A program made the translations under genes and the position numbers. Source: Secundilactobacillus pentosiphilus (GTDB lineage: Bacteria; Bacillota; Bacilli; Lactobacillales; Lactobacillaceae). Taken from it: a stretch of 64,000 nucleotides of DNA. This document shows positions 14,301 to 25,035 of this stretch, one piece after another. Numbering within the stretch: position 1 is the first letter of the stretch; every line of letters begins with the position of its first letter. A model generated the notes under the pieces. It was given only the letters and a program-made list of their open reading frames with translations, did no database searches and was not told where the DNA came from. The DNA lies in assembly GCF_002217985.1 (NCBI RefSeq), contig NZ_BCMI01000006.1, forward strand, positions 1 to 64,000, written 5' to 3'.

Positions 14301-16640
14301 TTGGCACAAAAGCGAAAGACCACGCGGCGTCGAACAACTAAGTCGACTAAACGGCGCAAAAAAGGACGTCAAAACAGCACGTCCTATACTGCCAATGCGG
14401 TGGGCCTCGTGATGCTGGCTTTGTGCCTTTTGGCGTTTTTTAAGGCCGGTTTTATCGGCAACCTGATGGCTAATCTGATTCGGTTTGTCGTCGGGGATAC
14501 GTATCCACTTTTGAGTTTAGTTGGTATCGCCGTGGGACTAGCTTTATTGATCACGGGTCAACTGCCGCGAATTTCTCGCAGGTGGCTTTGGAGCTTGGGG
14601 ACGATGTACTTGGGTGCGTTACTCTGGCTGCACGTTGACCTTTTTTTATCTGAAAATCAGCATACTGGTTTTTTGAGTTATACCTGGCAGCTGCTTAGCG
14701 GTGACTTAATGAATAACAGTGTTAGTACGGCCGTTGGCGGCGGTACGATCGGTGCTGTGCTGTTAGCAGTCACTCATTTTTTGGTGGCTTTTGTTGGCGC
14801 AAGGGTGATCGCTGTGTTACTGATATTGATCGGGTTGATGATTGCCTTTAACGTATCGGTTGCGCAGGTCCTAAAGTGGCTTCAAATGAGCGGTCACTGG
14901 CTTGGTGAAGGAATCAAAAAAACGAGTCAGTTATTAGTTAATGGTTTTACTAAACTTAAACGAACTCAGTTTAGTCCGCCTAAGCCTGCGGTAAAGGCTA
15001 AACCCAAAAAGGTGGTTTCGGCTGAAGAAGAGGATTTGCCGACCCCTGTATCCGAGCGGCATTCGGGCCCTGAAAAGGCAGCTGATAAAGCGCCAAATGC
15101 GATTCCCATCAGCGTAGCTACGCGGAAGGACGAACCGGCAACGACGCCTGAGCCAACGGGGGCAAAGCCTGATGAAGATGCCGAACCCACTATGATTTCG
15201 AATGTGGGCGACGATCCGAATTATCAGCTTCCTAAAACTGATTTGTTAACGCCCATTCCGCAAAAAGATCAGCAAGACGATTACAAAACGATTGAAAAGA
15301 ATACGAAGATCCTCAAAAAAACGTTGGACAGTTTTGGCGTTGACGCTGAAATCAAACACGTTAATTTAGGGCCTTCTGTGACTGAATACGAACTTCATCC
15401 GGCGATTGGCGTCAAGGTTTCTCGGATTGTCAACTTAGCGGATGATTTAGCGCTTGCGCTAGCTGCCAAGGAAATTCGGATTGAAGCGCCGATTCCCGGT
15501 AAATCGTTAATTGGAATTGAAGTGCCCAATCGAGAAATTTCAACCGTTTCGTTTCGTGACGTTAGCGAGGCCGTTCCCCACGGACCTGCTCATCTATTGC
15601 AGGTACCGTTAGGGCGGGATGTCACCGGTAAAGTGATTACGATGGATCTCACCAAGATGCCCCACTTACTGATTGCTGGGTCAACGGGTAGTGGGAAATC
15701 AGTTGCAATCAACGGCATTATCACTAGCATTTTAATGAATGCTAAGCCGAGTCAAGTCAAGTTGATGCTGATCGACCCTAAAAAGGTGGAGTTAAGTGTC
15801 TATAATGGTATTCCGCACTTATTAACACCCGTTGTTTCAGACCCGAAAAAAGCGGCTAAGGCCCTGCATAAAGTGGTGCACGAAATGGAACAGCGTTATG
15901 ATCTTTTTGCCAAGGTAGGCCAGCGTAAGATTGCCGGGTATAACCAGTTTGTTCAAACCCAGAATCAAACTGCTGATAAGCCGTTACCCACGTTGCCATA
16001 CATTGTTGTGATCGTTGATGAATTAGCTGATTTGATGATGACGGTTTCTAACGAAGTTGAAGATGCCATTATCCGGCTGGCTCAAATGGGCCGGGCGGCT
16101 GGAATCCATATGATTCTGGCGACTCAGCGGCCTTCAGTTGACGTTATTACCGGTTTAATTAAAGCCAACGTGCCTTCCAGAATGGCGTTTGCCGTTTCCA
16201 GCGGGGTTGATTCACGAACGATACTGGATTCTAATGGTGCCGAAAAACTGTTAGGACGGGGTGATATGCTCTACATGCCAGTTGATCAAAACTCGCCAAT
16301 TCGAATTCAAGGGGCCTATATTCCTGATAAAGACGTTCAGCACGTGACCGACTTCATTCGTCAGCAGCAAACGGCAGAGTACGATGAAAGCATGATGGTC
16401 ACCGACGAGGAGATTTCTGAAGATGCCGCACAATCTGATGATGAGCTGTTCAACGATGCGTTGCAGTTTGTCGTTGATCAGCAAAAAGCCAGCACTTCAC
16501 TACTGCAGCGGCACTTCCGAATTGGCTATAATCGGGCAGCTAGGTTGATTGATGACCTGGAACAGGGTGGCTTTATCGGTCCTCAAGACGGCAGTAAGCC
16601 GCGTAAAGTCTATAAGCAAAAGCATTCAGGTGCAAATTAA
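14301..16640 (+). CDS. ftsK: FtsK/SpoIIIE-family DNA translocase
   Basis: A 779-residue septal DNA pump. A basic N-terminus is followed by about four membrane segments (residues 30-190), a charged Pro/Glu-rich linker (about 210-330), the RecA-like motor with Walker A GSTGSGKS near residue 461 and a Walker B segment [13 protein letters not shown], and a C-terminal winged-helix gamma domain (about 705-770) that reads orientation sequences. The start is TTG with taggaggg upstream. It clears chromosome DNA from the closing septum together with XerC/D, which are not in the window. Confidence 0.95.
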   Translation: MAQKRKTTRRRTTKSTKRRKKGRQNSTSYTANAVGLVMLALCLLAFFKAGFIGNLMANLIRFVVGDTYPLLSLVGIAVGLALLITGQLPRISRRWLWSLGTMYLGALLWLHVDLFLSENQHTGFLSYTWQLLSGDLMNNSVSTAVGGGTIGAVLLAVTHFLVAFVGARVIAVLLILIGLMIAFNVSVAQVLKWLQMSGHWLGEGIKKTSQLLVNGFTKLKRTQFSPPKPAVKAKPKKVVSAEEEDLPTPVSERHSGPEKAADKAPNAIPISVATRKDEPATTPEPTGAKPDEDAEPTMISNVGDDPNYQLPKTDLLTPIPQKDQQDDYKTIEKNTKILKKTLDSFGVDAEIKHVNLGPSVTEYELHPAIGVKVSRIVNLADDLALALAAKEIRIEAPIPGKSLIGIEVPNREISTVSFRDVSEAVPHGPAHLLQVPLGRDVTGKVITMDLTKMPHLLIAGSTGSGKSVAINGIITSILMNAKPSQVKLMLIDPKKVELSVYNGIPHLLTPVVSDPKKAAKALHKVVHEMEQRYDLFAKVGQRKIAGYNQFVQTQNQTADKPLPTLPYIVVIVDELADLMMTVSNEVEDAIIRLAQMGRAAGIHMILATQRPSVDVITGLIKANVPSRMAFAVSSGVDSRTILDSNGAEKLLGRGDMLYMPVDQNSPIRIQGAYIPDKDVQHVTDFIRQQQTAEYDESMMVTDEEISEDAAQSDDELFNDALQFVVDQQKASTSLLQRHFRIGYNRAARLIDDLEQGGFIGPQDGSKPRKVYKQKHSGAN

Positions 16641-16670
16641 CTACCAGCGAAAATCATATTAAATGCATAC

Positions 16671-16712
16671 TAAAAGCTCCTGAAGCAAATGAGCTGCTTC
16701 AGGAGCTTTTTA
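16671..16712. terminator. Bidirectional terminator after ftsK
   Basis: The 16-bp stem aaaagctcctgaagca with its complement is followed by five T residues. It lies between the convergent ftsK and the small DUF4044 gene. Confidence 0.9.
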
Positions 16713-16746
16713 GCATTTTATTAAGGGTTGAATCCCCACCGCTTAT

Positions 16747-16869
16747 TTATCCGAACATGCCAATGGCCTGTAGGGCACTTGCAACGAGGGATCCCAAGGT
16801 TGCAATGATCATGATCCATACGAGGACCATTGTAATTTTTTGGAAGGTTGATTTTTTCTTTTTCTGCAT
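16747..16869 (-). CDS. DUF4044 family small membrane protein
   Basis: A 40-residue single-pass membrane protein: a lysine-rich N-terminus (MQKKKKSTFQK), then a hydrophobic helix of about 22 residues (ITMVLVWIMIIATLGSLV) and a short tail. This is the pattern of DUF4044, a family found in Lactobacillaceae with no known function. It starts with ATG and is transcribed toward ftsK. Its length makes it easily missed by gene finders. Confidence 0.8.
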   Translation of the reverse strand: MQKKKKSTFQKITMVLVWIMIIATLGSLVASALQAIGMFG

Positions 16870-17034
16870 GATAGCACCACTTTTCATCTGTTTACTTCAA
16901 ATAGTTTAACGTGGACGATTAAGAAATGCAATCGGTTTGGAAACTTTCTTGATTTTAACGGGCCGAATGCGGTAGAATTTCGGTTGTGTATAATCAAAGG
17001 GAACCATAATGGCTTGAGGAAAGGACAGACGACG

Positions 17035-17382
17035 TTGAATCAAATTATTGTGCAAATTATTATCCTGATAGCGGTCCTGTTCATTTTAAGGCTGTTTAGG
17101 GGGTTCATTCCTAAGCGCAAACGACCCAAACTGCACCCAATAGACTGCTTGCCATTACTCAGCCTCTTTTTTATCTGGCAATTATCACGTACTTGGGCTA
17201 GTCCTTGGTTTGCCTTTATAATCTTTATTTGGATGATTATTTCGATTGGTTTGACGCTTTGGTGGGGGTTATCTAAAGGTGAACTGCTTTGGAATAAGTT
17301 CCTGCTTTTTTACTGGCGATTGACTGATATTTTACTGCTGATTGCTTACTTGATTACCGTCATAATTGCCTTACTTAAATAG
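17035..17382 (+). CDS. DUF3397 family integral membrane protein
   Basis: A 115-residue hydrophobic protein with three to four membrane helices and a basic loop (PKRKRPKLHP) near residue 30. DUF3397 proteins commonly sit before mraZ in lactobacilli, as here; the function is unknown. The TTG at 17035 is preferred because gaggaaagga lies upstream and the protein then starts directly at the first helix. A terminator separates it from mraZ. Confidence 0.8.
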   Translation: MNQIIVQIIILIAVLFILRLFRGFIPKRKRPKLHPIDCLPLLSLFFIWQLSRTWASPWFAFIIFIWMIISIGLTLWWGLSKGELLWNKFLLFYWRLTDILLLIAYLITVIIALLK

Positions 17383-17421
17383 AAATATATATGAAAGAAT
17401 ATGAAGTATCCCAACCTTTCC

Positions 17422-17453
17422 CCGTTCAAACATAGTTTGGACGGTTTTTTTTA
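17422..17453 (+). terminator. Terminator after the DUF3397 gene
   Basis: The 10-bp stem ccgttcaaac/gtttggacgg with a three-base loop is followed by eight T residues. Confidence 0.92.
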
Positions 17454-17472
17454 AATTTGATAGATTAATATT

Positions 17473-17507
17473 TGGGGAGTTGTGGTAGAAAGTGGGGAGC
17501 TGTGGTA
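17473..17507 (+). promoter_or_regulatory. Probable MraZ operator upstream of mraZ
   Basis: Two near-identical 15-base units, tggggag(t/c)tgtggta, start at 17473 and 17493. Each holds two G-rich boxes, so four boxes are spaced roughly one helical turn apart. MraZ in E. coli and mollicutes binds clusters of short G-rich repeats in front of its own operon. Autoregulation of the cluster is inferred from this. Confidence 0.6.
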
Positions 17508-17546
17508 AACTTTAGTTAAATTAGTTGATTTTAGGAGGCGATTCGA

Positions 17547-17978
17547 ATGTTCATGGGTGAATTTGAGCATTCGATCGATACTAAGGGGCGACTAATCATT
17601 CCAGCCAAATTTCGTGAGCAGCTGGGAGAAGAATTTGTGATCACTCGCGGCATGGATGGCTGCCTGTTTGGCTATCCGATGTCTCAGTGGGAGGTCATGC
17701 AAAAACGGTTAAGTGCATTACCATTAAATAAACGGGATGCACGGGCTTTTGTCCGGTTCTTCTACTCAGCTGCAACGACGTGTTCGTTTGATAAGCAGGG
17801 GCGGGTAAATCTCCCCCAAGCGTTGATCAAACATGCTGAACTGGATAAACAATGCGTCATTGTTGGCGTGTCAGAACGTTTTGAAATTTGGAGTCAGGAA
17901 CGCTGGCAGACCTTTGCTGATAAAGCTGAGGAAAGCTTTGACGACATCGCGGAAAACTTAATTGATTTTGATATCTAA
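17547..17978 (+). CDS. mraZ: MraZ transcriptional regulator
   Basis: A 143-residue protein made of two AbrB-like swapped-hairpin repeats. The start [19 protein letters not shown] and the second repeat [16 protein letters not shown] carry the DxKGR/DxQGR signatures. MraZ forms ring-shaped oligomers that bind repeats in its own promoter and is the first gene of the division and wall cluster. The ATG has taggagg upstream; rsmH follows after 15 bases. Confidence 0.95.
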   Translation: MFMGEFEHSIDTKGRLIIPAKFREQLGEEFVITRGMDGCLFGYPMSQWEVMQKRLSALPLNKRDARAFVRFFYSAATTCSFDKQGRVNLPQALIKHAELDKQCVIVGVSERFEIWSQERWQTFADKAEESFDDIAENLIDFDI

Positions 17979-17993
17979 GACGAGGGAAATATT

Positions 17994-18935
17994 ATGGCAG
18001 AGTTTCATCATCGAACAGTATTATTAAACGAAGCCGTTCACGAACTTAACGTTCAGCCGGATGGGACATATGTGGACTGTACACTTGGTGGCGGCGGCCA
18101 TACGCATAAGATCCTAACCGAATTGACTACCGGTCATTTGTATTCGTTTGATCAGGATCAAACAGCCATTGACTTCAATAAAGAACAGTTAACTGATGAG
18201 ATTGAGGCTGACCGACTAACACTGATTCACGCTAACTTTAGGGACTTAAAGCAGGCACTGGCAGAACAGCAAGTTGATCGAGTTGACGGTATCCTTTATG
18301 ATTTGGGTGTTTCCTCACCCCAATTTGACGATGCTGATCGGGGTTTCAGCTATCGTTACGATGCGCCACTGGATATGCGTATGGATCAAAGCGCACCGCT
18401 GACTGCCCAAACGGTAGTTAACGAGTGGTCTTATCAAGATTTGGTTCGCATCTTCTACCGCTACGGTGAAGAAAAGTTTGCTAAATCGATTGCAAGACGA
18501 ATCGAAGCTAGGCGGGCCGAAAAACCGATTGAAACGACCGGTGAACTGGTTGAATTGATCAAGGAAGCTATTCCAGCGGCTGCCCGGCGTCATGGCGGGC
18601 ATCCCGCGAAGAAGGTTTTTCAGGCAATTCGCATTGCTGTAAACGATGAACTTTCGGCGCTTGAGGCGTCACTGGAACAGGCACTCACACTATTGAATCC
18701 AGGGGGTCGGATTTGTGTGATTACCTTTCAGTCTTTGGAGGACCGGTTGGTTAAAACCATGTTTAAGGAAAAGAGCAGTTTACCTGATTTACCTGCAGGC
18801 TTACCAGTTATTCCGGATAACATGCAACCAGATTTTAAACTCGTGACTCGTAAGCCCATTTTACCAGCTGAAGATGAGTTGGCAGCAAATCATCGTGCAC
18901 ACAGTGCAAAGCTACGGGTAATTGAGCAAAAATAA
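17994..18935 (+). CDS. rsmH: 16S rRNA (cytosine-1402 N4)-methyltransferase
   Basis: A 313-residue SAM-dependent methyltransferase that modifies C1402 in the ribosomal P site. The SAM-binding motif [10 protein letters not shown] lies near residues 27-36, followed by [10 protein letters not shown] and [10 protein letters not shown], and the C-terminal [22 protein letters not shown]. It is the second gene of the dcw cluster, as in most bacteria. Confidence 0.95.
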   Translation: MAEFHHRTVLLNEAVHELNVQPDGTYVDCTLGGGGHTHKILTELTTGHLYSFDQDQTAIDFNKEQLTDEIEADRLTLIHANFRDLKQALAEQQVDRVDGILYDLGVSSPQFDDADRGFSYRYDAPLDMRMDQSAPLTAQTVVNEWSYQDLVRIFYRYGEEKFAKSIARRIEARRAEKPIETTGELVELIKEAIPAAARRHGGHPAKKVFQAIRIAVNDELSALEASLEQALTLLNPGGRICVITFQSLEDRLVKTMFKEKSSLPDLPAGLPVIPDNMQPDFKLVTRKPILPAEDELAANHRAHSAKLRVIEQK

Positions 18936-18980
18936 CGATATGATGATTTAATATTTTAAGGGATAGGATGATGATTAAGT

Positions 18981-19361
18981 ATGGCTCAGAATAATTTAGC
19001 GACTCAGTTTCAACCGCAAGCGCTTCCGAAACAACCAGCAGTACCACTACATAGTCATTCAAAACGGGTTGTTAGCACACCGAAAGCACTGCCGGTTTCT
19101 AAATTTGAAAAATGTCTGTTAGCAGTTGGGGGGCTGATGCTAGTCGGAATGATGCTGCTGTTAGTCAGCACTAAGATTGGTGTCTCAAATGCACAGCAGC
19201 ATTTACAAGATGTTAATAGTCAGATAACTAGTCTTGAGAATAAGAACACCAGCGATCGTCAAACCATTAACGAATTAATGAACCGTTCTAGATTAGAAAA
19301 AGTTGCTAAGCAGAACGGCATGACACTTTCAAACAGTAAAGTAAGGAATGTGAATAAATGA
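18981..19361 (+). CDS. ftsL: Cell division protein FtsL
   Basis: A 126-residue bitopic protein: a cytoplasmic, Pro/Gln-rich N-terminus of about 45 residues, one membrane helix (about 46-66) and an outside coiled coil (about 70-105). FtsL forms a trimer with DivIB and DivIC that activates septal wall synthesis. Identification rests on topology and on position between rsmH and the septal PBP. The stop overlaps the next start by four bases. Confidence 0.88.
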   Translation: MAQNNLATQFQPQALPKQPAVPLHSHSKRVVSTPKALPVSKFEKCLLAVGGLMLVGMMLLLVSTKIGVSNAQQHLQDVNSQITSLENKNTSDRQTINELMNRSRLEKVAKQNGMTLSNSKVRNVNK

Positions 19362-21505
19362 AACAATCACCTAAACGAACGGTGACTAGCAAACAAGTGC
19401 GACGTAATCAGCGGGTTTTTGGACGAAGCCTGTTGGTCCTCTTCACCTTCGCACTCGTGCTATTCATTGGTCGTTTTTCTTATATTGCGATTGGCAAGAA
19501 CGTCCAAGACGTGAATTTAAGTTCCCAAGCCAAAAAGCTGTACACGGCTAACCGTACCTTGAAGGCGCAGCGGGGCACGATTTACGATGCCTCAAATCAG
19601 CCAATTGCTGAGGATACCAGTACCTATTCGCTCTATGCAGTTTTAGACAAAAGTCAGCGAACGGTTGCTGGTAAACCGATGTACGTGACAAACAAGATCA
19701 AAACGGCGCGCGTCTTGTCCAAGTACCTGCCGATCAGTCAAAAAAGGGCTTTAGCTTATCTTACACCCAGTAATTCAAAGGCTTTCCAAGTTGAATTCGG
19801 AGCTGCGGGTCAAAACGTTTCCTTAACGACGAAACAAAAAATTGACCGGGCGCACTTGACCGGGTTAACGTTTGTTCAACGGCAAGCTCGTTTGTACCCT
19901 AATGGCGTATTTGCTTCTCACTTGATTGGTAATGTCACGTCTACCGCTAAGGGACAGTTAGTCGGTACAATGGGGATTGAAGGAGCTGATAACGACCTGC
20001 TGAAGGGGAATGACGGGTTTAAAAAAGTGAGTCAGGATAACAACGGCTACCAAATTCCCGGTGCTAATCAGGAAGCTAAAAAGCCGCGTAACGGCGATAA
20101 CGTGTACACAACTCTGGATAGCAGACTGCAGACCTTACTAGAAACGCAAATGACGTCGTTGCAGAACAAGACGCACGCAAAGACCATGAATGCGGTGTTG
20201 ATGAATGCTAAAACGGGGGCTATTGTAGCTGCAACTCAGCGGCCGACCTTTAATCCGCAAACGGGTGAAGGCTTAAATTCCGTTTGGCGAAATACGCTGA
20301 TTCAGGATGCCTATGAACCTGGTTCGACCATGAAAGTCTTTACCATGGCGGCCTCTATTGACAGTGGCCACTATAACGGTAACGCAACTTATCAATCTGG
20401 CCGTTATGAAATTGGGGGTCGTACCGTACCGGACTGGAATCCTGGCGGCTGGGGGACAATCACCTACAATAAGGGGTTCGCACTTTCTAGTAACGTTGCT
20501 ATGGCACACCTAGAACAGCAAATGGGTGCGGCGACGTGGAAAAAATATATTAAAAGATTTAAATTTTTACGGCCGACTAACTTCGGCTTACCCGGCGAGC
20601 AAGGTGGCAGTATTGCCTTTAATCATACGATTGAACAGGCAAATACGGCATTCGGACAAGGGATTCAGGTCACTGCAATTCAAATGATGCAGGGGTTATC
20701 TGCAATCGGGAATAATGGTAAAATGTTAAAGCCTTACCTTGTTCGCAAAGTCGTTGATCCAAACACCGGCAAAGTTGTCAAAGCGTACCGTCCGCAGGTG
20801 GTTGGTCACCCCATTTCAGCTGCCACGGCGAAATCAGTTCGCGGTCACATGGAAGATGTGGTGTACAAAAAGTACGGCATCGGGTCTGATTATAAGATCA
20901 AGGGGATCCGAATCGCGGCAAAGACTGGTACTGCACAAGTGAGTGATGGTAAATCGGGCTATTTAAACGGTGATAACAGTTACCTTTATTCAGTTGCTGG
21001 TATGGCACCAGCCAAACACCCGAAGTATATTATGTACATGACCATGAAGCAGCCCACGCTACCCGGGACAGAAACGCCTACGCAGTTGATGGCGGACGTT
21101 TTTAAACCCGTGATGAAGCGGGCCCTGCAGGAGGATACTTCTTCGGGTGCTGATCAGGCTTCGGATAAAATGCTGTCCTACGTTAACCGATCAGTTTCAG
21201 GAAGTAAGAGTGATCTGGTTTCTAAGGGGTATAAAGTAACCGTGATTGGTGACGGCAACCGGGTTTTAAAACAGTCGCCAATATCCGGACAAGTCTTAAT
21301 GTCTCACCAACGGGTGATTTTAATGACTAGCGGTACCCCTAAGATGCCGAACTTAACCGGCTGGTCAGCCAGTGATGTTTTACGGCTGGGTAAAATGCTT
21401 GGATTGAACGTTTCAACGAAGGGTAATGGATTTGTGACAAAGCAAAGTATTACTGTTGGCAAGCAGGTGAGTCAATCTGATAAGCTAACGGTTCATTTAA
21501 AGTAA
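19358..21505 (+). CDS. pbpX: Septal penicillin-binding protein (PBP2X type) with PASTA domains
   Basis: A 715-residue class B transpeptidase. One membrane helix lies near residues 25-48, a dimerisation domain follows, and the transpeptidase domain carries S323-T-M-K, SSN (in FALSSNVAMAH) and KTG (in AAKTGTAQV). Two C-terminal PASTA domains (about residues 590-650 and 655-715) are typical of PBP2X and Bacillus PBP2B. It crosslinks septal peptidoglycan with FtsW. The ATG overlaps the ftsL stop, so translation is coupled. The gene symbol follows streptococcal usage; ftsI or pbp2B are equally apt. Confidence 0.93.
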   Translation: MKQSPKRTVTSKQVRRNQRVFGRSLLVLFTFALVLFIGRFSYIAIGKNVQDVNLSSQAKKLYTANRTLKAQRGTIYDASNQPIAEDTSTYSLYAVLDKSQRTVAGKPMYVTNKIKTARVLSKYLPISQKRALAYLTPSNSKAFQVEFGAAGQNVSLTTKQKIDRAHLTGLTFVQRQARLYPNGVFASHLIGNVTSTAKGQLVGTMGIEGADNDLLKGNDGFKKVSQDNNGYQIPGANQEAKKPRNGDNVYTTLDSRLQTLLETQMTSLQNKTHAKTMNAVLMNAKTGAIVAATQRPTFNPQTGEGLNSVWRNTLIQDAYEPGSTMKVFTMAASIDSGHYNGNATYQSGRYEIGGRTVPDWNPGGWGTITYNKGFALSSNVAMAHLEQQMGAATWKKYIKRFKFLRPTNFGLPGEQGGSIAFNHTIEQANTAFGQGIQVTAIQMMQGLSAIGNNGKMLKPYLVRKVVDPNTGKVVKAYRPQVVGHPISAATAKSVRGHMEDVVYKKYGIGSDYKIKGIRIAAKTGTAQVSDGKSGYLNGDNSYLYSVAGMAPAKHPKYIMYMTMKQPTLPGTETPTQLMADVFKPVMKRALQEDTSSGADQASDKMLSYVNRSVSGSKSDLVSKGYKVTVIGDGNRVLKQSPISGQVLMSHQRVILMTSGTPKMPNLTGWSASDVLRLGKMLGLNVSTKGNGFVTKQSITVGKQVSQSDKLTVHLK

Positions 21506-21536
21506 CTCACTTTCGTGGGTATAAGAGGAGAAAGTC

Positions 21537-22496
21537 ATGAGCTCGGTTTTATCGTTTCTAATTAGTTTTGTGATTACTGCGGCGTTTTTACCTGCATTGA
21601 TCCGTTATTTTCGTGCTAAACACGAAGGCCAAATGATTCGTGAAGAGGGGCCTTCCTGGCACGAAAAAAAGTCAGGCACACCCACTATGGGGGGCTTGAT
21701 GTTTATTTTGGCAATTATTGTGGCTACTCTGATTGCCGGTTTTATCTATGGCCAACTGAATCCAGTGGCGTTGATTTTATTGTTTATTTTGATTTTATAC
21801 GGACTGTTAGGGATGTGGGACGATTCCATTAAACTTTTCCGGCGCCAAAATGAGGGGCTGAAAGCCTGGCAGAAATTACTGGGACAGATCATTGGCGGTG
21901 CGGTCTTCTTTGCGGTTTACCTGCATGAAGGGCTGCCGTTATTGCTGAAGTTACCGGGATTAGGCGCAGTTCATTTAGGTCTGTTTGGATACTTCTTGTT
22001 TATTTTGTTCTGGCTGGTTGGCTTCTCTAATGCGGTGAACTTAACCGATGGGTTAGACGGATTGGTAGCTGGAGTGGCTTCCATTTCGTTTATTGCTTAC
22101 GGGATCATTGCCTACCACCAGCACCAAGATAACGTGGCAATGTTCTGCTTAGCAGTGGTCGGCGGTTTGCTGGCGTTCTTGATTTACAACCACAAGCCTG
22201 CCAAAATCTTTATGGGCGACATGGGGTCTCTAGCATTAGGCGGTGCCTTAGCTGCGGTCTCAATTTTGGTGCACCACGAAGTATCACTGTTATGGATCGG
22301 CTTGATTTACGTGATCGAAACGGCAAGTGTGATCCTACAGGTCCTGTCGTTTAAGACAACTGGGAAGCGAATCTTTTTAATGTCGCCAATTCATCATCAT
22401 TTTGAGATGAAGGGCTGGAGCGAGTGGCGCATTGATATCACGTTCTGGTGTATTAGTGCGGTAACAGCAATTACCGGTATTTGGGTAATGTGGTAA
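21537..22496 (+). CDS. mraY: Phospho-N-acetylmuramoyl-pentapeptide transferase
   Basis: A 319-residue integral membrane enzyme with about ten helices that makes lipid I from UDP-MurNAc-pentapeptide and undecaprenyl phosphate. The motifs SGTPTMGG (near residue 45), [12 protein letters not shown] (near 162) and MSPIHHHFE (near 282) are intact. Confidence 0.96.
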   Translation: MSSVLSFLISFVITAAFLPALIRYFRAKHEGQMIREEGPSWHEKKSGTPTMGGLMFILAIIVATLIAGFIYGQLNPVALILLFILILYGLLGMWDDSIKLFRRQNEGLKAWQKLLGQIIGGAVFFAVYLHEGLPLLLKLPGLGAVHLGLFGYFLFILFWLVGFSNAVNLTDGLDGLVAGVASISFIAYGIIAYHQHQDNVAMFCLAVVGGLLAFLIYNHKPAKIFMGDMGSLALGGALAAVSILVHHEVSLLWIGLIYVIETASVILQVLSFKTTGKRIFLMSPIHHHFEMKGWSEWRIDITFWCISAVTAITGIWVMW

Positions 22497-22539
22497 TTTT
22501 TTGGAGAACAATAGAAATTAAATAGGTGGCGGACAAGGT

Positions 22540-23922
22540 ATGAAGCGAATCAAAACGTATGAGGGTAAACGAGTGATCGTTGTCGGTTTAGCTAAGAGTG
22601 GTTTGAATGCGGCACGACTGCTAAAAAAATTAGGTGCTGAGGTCACGGTCAGTGATCAGCAGCCCTTAGAAAAAAATTCGGAAGCGCAAGAATTGCAGGC
22701 TGAAGGCGGCTACACCATTTTGACGGGTGAACAGGATCCTTCCCAACTGGATGCCGGATTTGATTTAATGGTTAAAAATCCGGGCATCCCTTATGATGTC
22801 CCGTTGATAAAGGCGGCGACCGAAGCTAAGCTGCCAATTATTACCGAAATTGAACTTGCTAGTGAGATCGCGGATGCAGAATTAATTGCGGTCACGGGCA
22901 GTAACGGTAAAACGACAACGACGACCATGATCACCAAGATGATGAATCAGGAACGGCAAACAGGCAAGAGTGCGTACGCGGGTAACATCGGTGTGCCAGC
23001 CTCGCAGGTGGCCCAAAAGCTGACGGATCAGGATACCATGGTGATGGAAGTCTCCAGCTTCATGCTGCTGGGGACCACTCAGTTTCACCCGCATATTGCC
23101 GTTCTAACGAACATTTTCGCTAATCACCTTGATTATCACAAAACCCGTGAAAACTACGTTCGGGCTAAAATGCGGATTACCCAGAATCAAACGGCTGATG
23201 ACTACTTTGTCGTTAACTTTGATTCGGAGGAACTCGTTGGCTTAAGCCAGCAAAGCAAGGCACAAGTGGTGCCATTTTCGCGTTTAGCGAAGAGTAAAGA
23301 TGGCGCATACGAATCAGATGGTGTGCTTTATTACAAAGATGAGCCAATTATGGCTGCGGCAGACGTTAAGGTGCCGGGTGACCATAATATTGAAAACGCA
23401 CTAGCGGCAATTGCAGTGGCCAAAATTGAGGGCCGTTCCAGCGAAGCGATTAAACACGTTTTAACAACGTTTAGCGGCGTTCGTCACCGGACACAGTACG
23501 TCCTGACAAGTGAAGGCCGGCAGTTTTATAACGACTCTAAAGCGACTGATATCGAAGCGACGGAGATGGCTTTAAAGGGCTTTAAGGTGCCGGTTGTGCT
23601 TTTAGCCGGTGGCTTGGACCGCGGTTACACCTTTGAACGGTTAGTGCCCTTCTTTAAAAAACACGTCAAGGCCGTTGTTTTGTTTGGCGAGACGAAGAAT
23701 TTGCTGGCGGATGCTGCCAAGAAGGCTGGCATCAAGCAAATCAAGTTTGTTGAAAACGCCGAAGCCGGTGTTCCCGTTGCTTACCAGTTAAGTGCCGCTG
23801 GTGACATTATTCTCTTGTCGCCAGCCAACGCCAGTTGGGATCAGTACCCGAACTTTGAAGTCCGTGGTGACCGATTTATTAAAGCCGTTGAAGAATTAAC
23901 CGGCAAAAAGGAGGAGAACTAA
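22540..23922 (+). CDS. murD: UDP-N-acetylmuramoylalanine-D-glutamate ligase
   Basis: A 460-residue Mur ligase that adds D-glutamate to UDP-MurNAc-L-Ala. The N-terminal domain begins [10 protein letters not shown]; the ATP loop [11 protein letters not shown] is near residue 118; [12 protein letters not shown] and FYNDSKATD mark the centre and the C-terminal domain. Its last base overlaps the murG start codon. Confidence 0.96.
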   Translation: MKRIKTYEGKRVIVVGLAKSGLNAARLLKKLGAEVTVSDQQPLEKNSEAQELQAEGGYTILTGEQDPSQLDAGFDLMVKNPGIPYDVPLIKAATEAKLPIITEIELASEIADAELIAVTGSNGKTTTTTMITKMMNQERQTGKSAYAGNIGVPASQVAQKLTDQDTMVMEVSSFMLLGTTQFHPHIAVLTNIFANHLDYHKTRENYVRAKMRITQNQTADDYFVVNFDSEELVGLSQQSKAQVVPFSRLAKSKDGAYESDGVLYYKDEPIMAAADVKVPGDHNIENALAAIAVAKIEGRSSEAIKHVLTTFSGVRHRTQYVLTSEGRQFYNDSKATDIEATEMALKGFKVPVVLLAGGLDRGYTFERLVPFFKKHVKAVVLFGETKNLLADAAKKAGIKQIKFVENAEAGVPVAYQLSAAGDIILLSPANASWDQYPNFEVRGDRFIKAVEELTGKKEEN

Positions 23923-25022
23923 TGCGATTGATGGTTTCTGGCGGCGGTACGGGTGGCCATATTTACCCCGCGCTTGCGGTGATTAATGAATTAAAACGAC
24001 AGGATCCGGATGCGGAAGTGCTTTACGTTGGTTCTCATCGAGGAATCGAAAGTACGATTGTGCCGGACCTTGGGATTCCTTTTAAGGCAATGACGATTCA
24101 GGGTTTTAAACGCTCGTTGTCACTGGAAAATTTCAAAACCGTCTACTTGTTTTTAAAGAGCGTTCACCAGTCTAAAAAACTGATCCGTTCGTTTAAACCA
24201 GACGTGGTCTTGGGCACTGGCGGGTATGTATCTGGTGCCGTTTTGTATGCCGCAGCTAAGCTGCATGTGCCAACGGTGATTCACGAACAAAACAGCGTGG
24301 TGGGCATGACGAACAAGTTTTTGAGCCGCTACGTGAACAAAATTGCCATTAACTTTGAGGATGCCCGTTCACAGTTTCCGGCTGACAAAGTTGTGATGAC
24401 GGGTAACCCGCGGGCACAAGAAGTGGCAAACATCGAAAGCCATTTCAGCTTATCGACGTTTAACTTAAAGGACGGCGTACCAACGATTATGGTCGTTGGC
24501 GGTAGTCAGGGGGCTTTAAAGCTGAATAAAGTGATGGTTAATTCGTTACCTGAACTAGCTAAGAAAGCCTATCAAGTTGTCTTTGTTACCGGCCCCAAGC
24601 GGTATGATGACGTTATGAGCCAAGTTCATCAGATGGCTTCCGCTGATAACATTTCGATTCAATCGTACATCAGCAATATGCCGGAGGTGCTGCCGAAGCT
24701 GGCTGGCGTCGTTGGCCGTTCCGGAGCAACGACGCTGGCAGAATTAACGGCCTTAGGTGTTCCTTCGATTCTGATCCCCAGTCCGTACGTGACTGCGGAT
24801 CATCAGACCAAAAACGCCATGAGCTTGGTAAACGCCAATGCTGCGTTAATGATCAAGGAATCAGACTTAACGAGTCAAACGCTGGTTTCTGCGATGGACG
24901 AGCTGATGACCGATGATACTAAACGAGCAGCAATGGCTGCCGCTGCCAAGAAACTTGGTAAGCCGAAAGCTGCTACAGAAATGCTGGCACTTTTGAAAGA
25001 AGTCAGCCAGTCGTCGTTATAG
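23922..25022 (+). CDS. murG: MurG, lipid II-forming GlcNAc transferase
   Basis: A 366-residue GT28 glycosyltransferase that adds GlcNAc to lipid I on the inner face of the membrane. The N-terminal loop [12 protein letters not shown] is at residues 7-18; [21 protein letters not shown] and [11 protein letters not shown] are the other family motifs. The start is coupled to murD by a one-base overlap. Confidence 0.96.
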   Translation: MRLMVSGGGTGGHIYPALAVINELKRQDPDAEVLYVGSHRGIESTIVPDLGIPFKAMTIQGFKRSLSLENFKTVYLFLKSVHQSKKLIRSFKPDVVLGTGGYVSGAVLYAAAKLHVPTVIHEQNSVVGMTNKFLSRYVNKIAINFEDARSQFPADKVVMTGNPRAQEVANIESHFSLSTFNLKDGVPTIMVVGGSQGALKLNKVMVNSLPELAKKAYQVVFVTGPKRYDDVMSQVHQMASADNISIQSYISNMPEVLPKLAGVVGRSGATTLAELTALGVPSILIPSPYVTADHQTKNAMSLVNANAALMIKESDLTSQTLVSAMDELMTDDTKRAAMAAAAKKLGKPKAATEMLALLKEVSQSSL

Positions 25023-25035
25023 GGGTGAGTGCAAG

